From an uncultured Bacteroidales bacterium (GTDB lineage Bacteria > Bacteroidota > Bacteroidia > Bacteroidales > UBA932): a DNA stretch of 14,602 nucleotides. The position numbers and the translations under genes are program-made. The notes beneath the pieces were generated by a model. The model worked only from the letters and a program-made list of their open reading frames with translations, had not been told where the DNA came from and made no database searches. This document shows positions 6,874-12,987 of this stretch, one piece after another (position 1 is the first letter of the stretch; each line of letters starts with the position of its first letter). The DNA lies in the NCBI GenBank assembly GCA_934675095.1, contig CAKUPC010000046.1, positions 1 through 14,602 of the forward strand. The letters run 5' to 3'.

Positions 6874-7737
6874 CTACCTTAGCATCAGTTCGGCTGTTCC
6901 GAGAGAAGACTGCTCGGTGTAGGCCTCGACTGAATAGATGCCCTTGCTGCAGTCCTTGATGCCGTTCACATAAATCACGACATCCGTCTCGGCTCCCTGA
7001 TAATCCACCTCACGGGAAGCGGAACTTGCGAGGGTCTCGCCGCCGAACTCAAACGCGCGCTGCTCCGTGCCGGCAATCAGCACGCCGTCGGAATCCTTCA
7101 CGCGGATGTAGATCCGCACCGGACCCTTAGGCGCAAGGTCGTTCTCGACGAGGCTCAGGCGAATCTGGAACTGCGCCACCCTGCTGCTGCGGTCGGTAGC
7201 CTTCCCGGAAGCGTTGTAGGCGGTGAGCGAAAGCCCGCGTGCCTTGATGACAGAGCCCGTAGCCACCTGTGAGGAGAGTGTCTCGACTGTCTTTGAAAGT
7301 TCCTCGGAGCGTCTCTTGCTCTCGGCGGCGTCACGGCGCGCGGCTGCGGCATCTGCGGTAAGCTTCTTGTTGAGCGTGTTGAGAGAGTCAATCTGAACGA
7401 TGTAGTTCTTCATTATGCTCCTCAGCGTTCCGAGTTCCTTCTCGTACTGACGCATTTTCCTGCGGTTGGTCGCGTCGGTCTGCTTGATTCTCTCAATCAG
7501 CTGATTGACCTCCTCGCGGGACGAGTCGAGCTGCGAATTGATTGTGTCATAGTCGGATGACAGCGTCGCGTAGTCGCTCTGAAGCGCAAGCATCTGCTCC
7601 GTCAGTTCCTGCTTTTCCTCCTGAAGTTCCGTCACGAGTTTATGATCTTCAAACCACTTCCACGCCAACCCACCTGCGAGTAATACAGCCACCGCAGCCA
7701 AGGCGTATGTCACTTTCTTAAGACTGTTCTGTTCCAT
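6874..7737 (-). CDS. Membrane-anchored coiled-coil protein of unknown function
   Basis: I do not recognise a named family. The 287-residue protein has a short cytosolic N terminus (MEQNSLKKVTY), one transmembrane helix at about 10-28, a long charged heptad-rich coiled coil at about 32-160, and a C-terminal part (about 162-287) rich in alternating hydrophobic residues that suggests a beta sandwich (QFQIRLSLVEND, RIYIRVKDSDG, DVVIYVNG). The orientation is probably N-in, with the coil and C-terminal domain in the periplasm; that is inference. It is the first gene of a likely operon with hemW, 39 bases downstream, and pepP. No perfect promoter box lies upstream; a five-of-six match to TAnnTTTG is at 7778-7785 on this strand. 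Proteins of this build are common as uncharacterised genes in Bacteroidales. It could be an envelope-spacing or scaffold protein, but nothing here proves it. Confidence 0.85.
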   Translation of the reverse strand: MEQNSLKKVTYALAAVAVLLAGGLAWKWFEDHKLVTELQEEKQELTEQMLALQSDYATLSSDYDTINSQLDSSREEVNQLIERIKQTDATNRRKMRQYEKELGTLRSIMKNYIVQIDSLNTLNKKLTADAAAARRDAAESKRRSEELSKTVETLSSQVATGSVIKARGLSLTAYNASGKATDRSSRVAQFQIRLSLVENDLAPKGPVRIYIRVKDSDGVLIAGTEQRAFEFGGETLASSASREVDYQGAETDVVIYVNGIKDCSKGIYSVEAYTEQSSLGTAELMLR

Positions 7738-7808
7738 AATAATCGTCGTTTTTGTTGATTCTATTTGTATGCGGATGCGAATTTACATAAAATATGCGAA
7801 TTAATCGT

Positions 7809-7816
7809 TATATTTG
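7809..7816 (+). promoter_or_regulatory. Predicted promoter -7 box for the small membrane protein gene
   Basis: TATATTTG matches the Bacteroidetes -7 consensus TAnnTTTG exactly; the -33 region is poor (TTTA at 7782-7785 is 23 bases upstream). A transcript would start near 7822, so the in-frame ATG at 7794 lies upstream of transcription and cannot be the start of the following gene. Confidence 0.55.
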
Positions 7817-7877
7817 CGTTCCGTATGCCCAGCATGGGGATATAATGTTATCGTTTCACACAAAAGTTTTCGAATAC

Positions 7878-8366
7878 ATGAAACCTGCCGTAAGATATAT
7901 CGTCCGCGCCGTCAAGTATTTCTGCTGGTTCGCGGTTCTCTTCACGCTGGTAATCAGCGCGCTCGTGTTCACAAAGTTCGTGCCCACAGACAACGGGGTC
8001 GCTGGACTGTTCGTCCACGGATGGAGGTCAGTCCTGGAAATCGCGGGAGTCTTTCTCGTGTTCTCGGCCCTCTATCCCAAGTTCGGCTACCAGAAAAGGC
8101 AGGTCAGCATCCCCGGCGAATGGAGCGAGGTCGCCGATGTGGTCAAGGGATATTTCGCCGACCGAGGAGACTACCTCCTCGAAAGAGAAACGCCGGATAA
8201 GCTCTGCTTCCGTGCCCGCCGCGCCGGAGTCAGAATCGCCCGCCTCTGGGAAGACCGCATCACCGTCACCCCCGTCTTCGGCGGCGTCGAGATCGAGGGT
8301 CCCGCGAAGGACCTGGCGCGCATCGCCTCCCATATGGAATACAAACTGAACAGTCAAGAAGAATAA
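7878..8366 (+). CDS. Small two-helix membrane protein, unknown function
   Basis: I do not recognise this gene. From the ATG at 7878 it encodes 162 residues: a basic N terminus (MKPAVRYIVRAVKYF), one transmembrane helix around residues 15-32, a short loop, a second helix around 44-63 (HGWRSVLEIAGVFLVFSALY), then a soluble C-terminal domain of about 95 residues. With both termini cytosolic, which the positive N terminus suggests, the C-terminal domain would face the cytosol. It contains alternating strands such as DKLCFRARR and RITVTPVFGGVEIEG. An in-frame ATG at 7845 would add eleven residues and is a fair alternative; the ATG at 7794 is upstream of the predicted promoter. The gene diverges from the coiled-coil/hemW/pepP group and is followed nine bases after its stop by a hairpin. 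It is a real gene by its codon pattern, its topology and a promoter in the right place. Confidence 0.78.
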   Translation: MKPAVRYIVRAVKYFCWFAVLFTLVISALVFTKFVPTDNGVAGLFVHGWRSVLEIAGVFLVFSALYPKFGYQKRQVSIPGEWSEVADVVKGYFADRGDYLLERETPDKLCFRARRAGVRIARLWEDRITVTPVFGGVEIEGPAKDLARIASHMEYKLNSQEE

Positions 8367-8374
8367 CAACATCG

Positions 8375-8407
8375 TATTTTGAGCCGACATAAATCTGCCT
8401 CAAAATA
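8375..8407 (+). terminator. Hairpin just after the small membrane protein gene
   Basis: tattttgag (8375-8383) pairs exactly with ctcaaaata (8399-8407) around a 15-base loop. It begins nine bases after the stop codon. No T tract follows, and the stem is A/T-rich, so it is at best a weak or processed terminator; in either strand the outer stem itself provides a short T run. Confidence 0.45.
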
Positions 8408-8449
8408 ACTTAGGGGAAAGGGGATGAAGAAAAAGATGGGATGCAAGGC

Positions 8450-8509
8450 GGACGGTGAAGATGAAACCGCAGCAGCCTTGGCGGCTGTGAGGATTTCATC
8501 AAGCCGTCC
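8450..8509. other. Long three-segment hairpin in the gene-free stretch 8367-8527
   Basis: Three nested pairings stack on one axis: ggacgg (8450-8455) with ccgtcc (8504-8509); gatgaaacc (8460-8468) with gg-a-tttcatc (8491-8500, one bulged A); and cagcc (8473-8477) with ggctg (8483-8487), closed by the five-base loop ttggc. That is 20 base pairs separated by small internal loops. It lies between convergent genes ending at 8366 and 8528. It lacks a T tract, so a simple intrinsic terminator is not obvious. It could be a 3'-end structure, a small RNA or a repeat; I do not recognise it. The remainder of the gene-free stretch is purine-rich (about 8408-8440) with no further structure that I can see. 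Confidence 0.6.
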
Positions 8510-8527
8510 AACGTGGCAGACCGCTCT

Positions 8528-9124
8528 TTATTCGCCCCGTAATTGCTTGGCGGCAGCTTCAAGGGCGGTGTAGAAGTCCTCGCCGAAGAAGTGGGTTATG
8601 GGGGCTTTGAGGAAACGGTAGGCACGGATTTTCTTGCGGCGGCCGTTGGTGAAGGCGTCGCGGCAGATGTCCCAGCGGTGGAGGTTCAGGGCGGTCATTC
8701 CGTTGGAGAGCTTGGAGACGCGAATCGGGTAGAGGCGGCAGGAGATTAGCTTGCAGAAGTCTCCGTTGCCCTTGTTCCACTGTTCCTCAATGGCGCACAG
8801 GCAGCTCCCGTCAGGCTCGCGCCGACAATAGGCGCATTCCTCGGAGCCCGGGACGAGCGGGGTGACGAGGTCGCCGTCGATGTCTATTTCAAAGAAGCCC
8901 TTTTCGTCAACGGTCCGGCGCCCCTCCTCGGACATCGCCGGGCTGAAATACTCGTAGTTCTTTTCAAGCGCAGGCAGCTCGCATTCAAGCAGCGGTGCGC
9001 CGCTGTCGCCTATCACACAGCAGATTCCCTTGCACTTGGCATAGTCGCAGGCAAAGTATTCGGTCAGGATTTCACCGGAGACGAGGATGTCGTCTATCTG
9101 GATAATCGAATTGTACTCATTCAT
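8528..9124 (-). CDS. DUF3109 family cysteine-rich protein
   Basis: A 198-residue protein that I assign to DUF3109, an uncharacterised family common in Bacteroidota, from its overall pattern. It holds twelve cysteines: C26, C31, C35, C36, C48, C97, C100, C108, C110, C124, C129 and C154. These form clusters (CDYAKCKGICC at 26-36, CAYCRREPDGSCLC at 97-110, CKLISC at 124-129) like those of proteins that bind an iron-sulfur cluster or zinc, and the layout recalls the YkgJ-like family. No signal peptide is present, so it should be cytosolic. The start is the ATG at 9124; an in-frame TTG at 9133 would add three residues. It follows the M16-like gene by 99 bases in the same direction, with an inverted repeat in the gap and no perfect promoter box, so it may be read from the upstream promoter. 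Function is unknown. Confidence 0.85.
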   Translation of the reverse strand: MNEYNSIIQIDDILVSGEILTEYFACDYAKCKGICCVIGDSGAPLLECELPALEKNYEYFSPAMSEEGRRTVDEKGFFEIDIDGDLVTPLVPGSEECAYCRREPDGSCLCAIEEQWNKGNGDFCKLISCRLYPIRVSKLSNGMTALNLHRWDICRDAFTNGRRKKIRAYRFLKAPITHFFGEDFYTALEAAAKQLRGE

Positions 9125-9139
9125 TTTTGTCAATTTAAA

Positions 9140-9212
9140 AGATTTCTCGGCTTCACTTCGTTCCGCTCGAAATGACAGAGGAACAATGCTGTCATCCCGA
9201 ACGAAATGAGGG
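9140..9212. repeat. Inverted pair of the dispersed repeat, between the M16-like and DUF3109 genes
   Basis: The left arm (9140-9177) contains agatttctcggcttcacttc and ends ctcgaaatgaca; the right arm (9190-9212) reads tgtcatcccgaacgaaatga plus ggg and is the reverse complement of the same module. Together they can form a long imperfect hairpin: ctgtcat/atgacag at the apex and an interrupted cttcgtt/aacgaa stem. The reverse complement of the right arm matches the repeat at 358-378 except at two positions. This makes the third and fourth copies in the window. Confidence 0.72.
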
Positions 9213-9223
9213 TGCTTGGCGCG

Positions 9224-11800
9224 TCATTTCATCATGATATATTCAACCCTGCTGCCCTCGACAAGCCTTTTCAGGACGTCACTGACCTGAGGCGCGGTCA
9301 CGGCATTCATACTGTCGTTTATCTTCGTGCTGAAGTCGCGGCCGTCCGCATAACGGACCACAAGCGCGTCCCTCCAGTAGTCCGCCGCCGCGGCATCGGC
9401 ATCGTGCTCACTGTTCAGCCGCGCCTTGTAGGCGTTCAGGACAGCCGCAGGCCACTCAGCGGACGGGACATCGGAAAGAGCAGAACGGAGTCTGGCCAGA
9501 ACGGAGAGGATTTCGGTGTCGTCCAGACTGCCGTAGGCAAAGCCGTCCTCCGGAATACGGTCGAGCGAGAGCATCACGCTGAAGCGCTCCTGAGGATACA
9601 TAAGGAACGAAGACGACACCTTCACATGAAAGCCGGTTCCGACAAGGGCGTCATGCAGGCTGTCCTCAAGCAGGCAGGCGGCAAGACGTGACGCGCAGAG
9701 GTTCGCGGCATTCATCGGAAGCGCAGTCGAGAGCAGCACGTCGATGCTTTCTTCAGAGCCGTTCCGAAAAGTCACAGATTGCCCGGAGACCGGACTGAAG
9801 CGCACACGGGGACGCCTTTCCGGCCGCGAAGCGACAGGAAACTCCCCGGCATACCACGCGAGCCGCTTCTGCAGTTCGGACGGCTCCATGTCCCCTGTAA
9901 TCACGAGGAAGCCGTTTCCGAGGTCGGAAAACACCTCGCCGAACAGGCGCTCGGCCTTGAGTACAGTCTCGGGGGTGAAATTTTCATACATCCTTATTCC
10001 GGAATAGGGATTGTCCGCACAGACAAGACTGTCAATCCCGGCAAGCCTTGCACTGCGGCCTCCGGCTGCAAGTTCGCGGCTCACCGAAGCCGAGCGCATG
10101 AGTTCCGCCACGGCCGACGAGTCGGCGCAGCTCCCTCGGAACATCCCGACAAGTCCCTGAAGAAGCAGGTTCAGGCTCCGTGGCGTCGCGGTGCCTTTCA
10201 GCGTCGTGGAATAGAGGGAGACCTCGGCTTCGGCCGTGATGCCGGTCGCGGTCATGATGTCCCTCATGCTCCGGCCGTCAATTCCCGGAAGCGTCCGGCA
10301 TTTCAGCAGGTCCGGAAGGAACGCCGCCTCTCCGGGAACGAGCCCCTCGGCTGAAGCATAACCCTTATCGACGTTCAGCGCCCAGTGCAGCTTCTTGGCT
10401 CCGGGGACGCGCTTGTAGTAGGTCTTGAGACCGTTCTGGAACGTCCAAACTTCGCCGCCGGACATAAGTTCCTTTCCTGTCCTCACCTTTGACTTCTTCT
10501 GCGACGGCCGGGGAAGCAGAAGCGTATCGCGCAGTTCAAGCGCCTGTCCCGGAATGCCCTTTCCGTCATTCCACCCTGCACAGAAGGCCTTGCAGCTGTC
10601 GTCAGGAGAGAGCAGGGCTTCTGAAAAAGTTTTCATCAGACGAAGCTGCAGCGTGTCCGGAAGCACCCTTGACTGGCAGAACCCGCAGAGCTGCGCATCA
10701 GTAGTGAGCGGAGCCCCATGGAGAAACGACGCCGAGCATATTTTCACATATTCAGAGTTTTTCACTGCATTCGCCGACTTCCCGAGGCATTTTTCACTGT
10801 ACAAGGCAGAGGAAAGGATTATGTCATCGACGTTCATCTCTCCCCTGTCAAGGGACCCGAGGACTTCCCCGAAACAGCGCATCGCGGAATCGGCATGCTC
10901 CCGGAGCGTGCAGAAAGACAGGCTTATGGATTCGAATCCGGAGACATCCGCGCTCGACACGTGCTCCGAGCGAATCTCTGCAAACGGAAGATTTTCGGCG
11001 TTCAGCGCGTCCCGAAGCCTGCTTTCGGCAATGAAGCGGAACGTGTCCGACATCTTGTCAACGACGGCGAACTGCGGAGTGGGCATATATTCCCTCGGAA
11101 TCCTCGGGAAATGGAAGGATGCCGAAAGACGGCACACATTGCCCAGAGTGTCCGCAGCCACCTCCGCCGTCCTTCTGGACTCCGCCGTATCTCTCACGGC
11201 CGAGACAGTGTCGCGGGCGACGACGTTTTCGGGGGTCATCAGCGAAAATATCCCCATCTTCGAGACAATTTCCTTTCCGTTGACGTCGCCGGAGACTATC
11301 ACCGCCATATTCTCAAGAGGAAAATGGAGACTGTCTCTCGTCGTCACGGCATTCGCGGAGAGTTCGTCGGCTATTCCGAAGACGGCGAGAAGCAGCGAAT
11401 CGGCGATGTCCGGACTGCGCCGGAGCATTACATCCTCGAAACGGAAGGTCACCGCGTCGTCCGTGCACTCGGCATATCCCGTCCTCGTCGGAGCCACGGC
11501 GTTGGATGACAGGAATTTCTGGAGGTTCCTGTTCCGGAGCCTGCCCTGCGCCGAGAGTATTTCCCGCGACACGCCGACATAATCCCGCGCGTCCGCAGAA
11601 TGGCGATATACCAGGGCAAAGTCAGCGAATCCCTTTTCCGCAGGATTCGACACGACATACCAGCTCATCCCGTTCGGAAATGTCCCCACGGCAATCTTTG
11701 AATCGGCAGGCAGTTTATTCAGACTCTGCGACATGGCGGACGGAGCGCTGCAGATTGCAAGCAGCGTCACCGCAAAAAATAAAACTCGTACATTCTTCAT
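9224..11800 (-). CDS. Secreted M16 (pitrilysin)-like protein lacking the zinc site
   Basis: This 858-residue protein resembles Bacteroidota pitrilysin-type peptidases in length and plan: two M16-like halves (about 30-425 and 440-858). The N-terminal region starts IAVGTFPNGMSWYVVSNP, the usual M16 opening (NG-x-x-x-Y). The second half repeats it (WTFQNGLKTYYKRVPGAKK) and holds ENFTPETVLKAERLFGEVF and GFLVITGDMEP, typical of the fold. The HxxEH zinc-binding motif is missing: where it should follow the first strands the sequence reads DYVGVSREILSAQGRLRNRN, and no HxxEH occurs anywhere else. It is therefore probably not a peptidase. Residues 1-26 form a signal peptide (MKNVRVLFFAVTLLAICSAPSA), so it is exported; the cysteine at 17 follows an isoleucine and does not make a good lipobox. 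The start is the ATG at 11800; a TTG at 11812 is less likely. It has its own promoter box at 11865-11872. Role unknown. Confidence 0.82.
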   Translation of the reverse strand: MKNVRVLFFAVTLLAICSAPSAMSQSLNKLPADSKIAVGTFPNGMSWYVVSNPAEKGFADFALVYRHSADARDYVGVSREILSAQGRLRNRNLQKFLSSNAVAPTRTGYAECTDDAVTFRFEDVMLRRSPDIADSLLLAVFGIADELSANAVTTRDSLHFPLENMAVIVSGDVNGKEIVSKMGIFSLMTPENVVARDTVSAVRDTAESRRTAEVAADTLGNVCRLSASFHFPRIPREYMPTPQFAVVDKMSDTFRFIAESRLRDALNAENLPFAEIRSEHVSSADVSGFESISLSFCTLREHADSAMRCFGEVLGSLDRGEMNVDDIILSSALYSEKCLGKSANAVKNSEYVKICSASFLHGAPLTTDAQLCGFCQSRVLPDTLQLRLMKTFSEALLSPDDSCKAFCAGWNDGKGIPGQALELRDTLLLPRPSQKKSKVRTGKELMSGGEVWTFQNGLKTYYKRVPGAKKLHWALNVDKGYASAEGLVPGEAAFLPDLLKCRTLPGIDGRSMRDIMTATGITAEAEVSLYSTTLKGTATPRSLNLLLQGLVGMFRGSCADSSAVAELMRSASVSRELAAGGRSARLAGIDSLVCADNPYSGIRMYENFTPETVLKAERLFGEVFSDLGNGFLVITGDMEPSELQKRLAWYAGEFPVASRPERRPRVRFSPVSGQSVTFRNGSEESIDVLLSTALPMNAANLCASRLAACLLEDSLHDALVGTGFHVKVSSSFLMYPQERFSVMLSLDRIPEDGFAYGSLDDTEILSVLARLRSALSDVPSAEWPAAVLNAYKARLNSEHDADAAAADYWRDALVVRYADGRDFSTKINDSMNAVTAPQVSDVLKRLVEGSRVEYIMMK

Positions 11801-11864
11801 ATTCCCAATCAATAACCGTCCGACAAAAGCGGTCTGCCGAACAGATGCAAATCCATCTTGTGTG

Positions 11865-11872
11865 CAAAGTTA
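11865..11872 (-). promoter_or_regulatory. Predicted promoter -7 box for the M16-like gene
   Basis: The minus strand reads TAACTTTG, a perfect TAnnTTTG. The nearest TTTG-like -33 element (11897-11900) is 24 bases away, a little far. Transcription would start near 11858, about 58 bases before the ATG at 11800. Confidence 0.5.
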
Positions 11873-11925
11873 GTGCAAATAGCAATAAACCGTGGCCAAA
11901 TTGTACATTTTTAAGAAATATATGT

Positions 11926-11933
11926 TAAATTTG
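11926..11933 (+). promoter_or_regulatory. Predicted promoter -7 box for the TPR gene
   Basis: TAAATTTG matches the TAnnTTTG consensus exactly, with an ATTG -33 element at 11900-11903, 22 bases upstream. The predicted start near 11940 gives a leader of about 83 bases before the ATG at 12023, longer than the other leaders here. Confidence 0.6.
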
Positions 11934-12022
11934 CGGTTCGTGCGTTCGGAAGACAGCGTTCGACAGGGACGGGCATCCGGACGGGTTTGAGAATTGAAAC
12001 ACGAAGATAAATTTTTAGTGAT

Positions 12023-12958
12023 ATGAAAAAGATTTTGCTTATCATTGCGACGGCTCTCGCTACTGCGGCTGCCGTTTCTGCGCAGGATATGGCGCAGGCC
12101 ACTGAAACCTACAACAACGGAGCCATGGCTCTTCAGGCAGGGAACAACGCCGAGGCTCTTGACAATTTCAAGTCAGCTCTCACAATGGCCGAGGCCTGCG
12201 GAGAGGAAGGCGCGGACATCGTGAACAACTGCAAGGAATATATCCCTAAAATCATGTTCAGCATCGCCAAGGATTCAATCAAGGAAGGCAACTACAGCAA
12301 GGGACTTGCTGAAATCGACGAGGCAATCGCCCAAGCGAAGGAATATGGCGCGACTGATGTCGTAGAGGACGCGGAGACGCTTAAGCCGCAGGTGCTCATG
12401 AATATGGCCAACGACCTTCTCAAGGCCAAGGATTTTGACGGGGCCATTGCGGCCTACAACCAGATTATCGCGCTGAACCCTGCCAACGGAACGGCGCAGC
12501 TCCGTCTCGGAATGGCTTACGCGCAGTCCGGAGACCTTGTGAACGCGGAGACGGCCTATCTTGCCGCTGCTGCAAACGGTCAGGAGAAAGCGGCGAACAA
12601 GCAGCTTGCAAATATGTACATCAAGGAGGCTCAGGCTGCATTGAAAGGTCAGAAATATGCCGATGCATACGACGCGGCAATGAAATCCAACAGCTATGTA
12701 GAGAGCGGGAACGCGCTTTATTTTGCGGGAATGTCGGCTCAGAAGCTCGGACAGGACGCTAAGGCGAACGAGGCTTTCGAGCAGTTCCTCGCAGTCGCTC
12801 CGAATGACAAGAAGGCTGACGACATCAGGTGCACGCTTGCAGTTTCCTACCAGAAGGCCGGGAACAAGGCTAAGGCAATAGAGTTCTACCAGCAGATTCT
12901 CACAAACCCGAAATACGCTGAAGTTGCCAAGGCGCAGATTGCGGCGCTTCAGAAATAA
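12023..12958 (+). CDS. Secreted tetratricopeptide-repeat protein
   Basis: A 311-residue exported protein built mainly of TPR helices. The signal peptide is MKKILLIIATALATAAAVSA with likely cleavage before QD at residues 21-22. TPR-like helix pairs follow at about 24-56, 74-105, 121-155, 156-188, 195-225, 227-262 and 265-300; the clearest are the units with FDGAIAAYNQIIALNPANG and KAIEFYQQILTNP. Such repeats form a scaffold for protein binding. With no membrane helix after the signal it should reside in the periplasm or outside the cell. The start is the ATG at 12023, preceded by an A/T-rich leader. The U32 gene begins 29 bases after its stop, on the same strand and with no terminator, so co-transcription is likely. 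The codon pattern looks like that of its neighbours. The partner protein cannot be told from the sequence. Confidence 0.9.
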   Translation: MKKILLIIATALATAAAVSAQDMAQATETYNNGAMALQAGNNAEALDNFKSALTMAEACGEEGADIVNNCKEYIPKIMFSIAKDSIKEGNYSKGLAEIDEAIAQAKEYGATDVVEDAETLKPQVLMNMANDLLKAKDFDGAIAAYNQIIALNPANGTAQLRLGMAYAQSGDLVNAETAYLAAAANGQEKAANKQLANMYIKEAQAALKGQKYADAYDAAMKSNSYVESGNALYFAGMSAQKLGQDAKANEAFEQFLAVAPNDKKADDIRCTLAVSYQKAGNKAKAIEFYQQILTNPKYAEVAKAQIAALQK

Positions 12959-12987
12959 TTTGCCCTGCGGCAGCGCGTTTCCCTGAA

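Noticed and set aside
7778..7785. Minus-strand promoter for the coiled-coil gene (TAAATTCG)
   Set aside because: Only five of six consensus positions match and there is no good -33 element, so it is mentioned with the gene but not listed as a feature.
10425..11582. Long plus-strand open frame of 385 codons opposite the M16-like gene
   Set aside because: Its product is serine/arginine-rich with no recognisable domain, while the minus-strand frame has a signal peptide, M16-like blocks and a promoter. It is a shadow of the G+C-rich coding strand.
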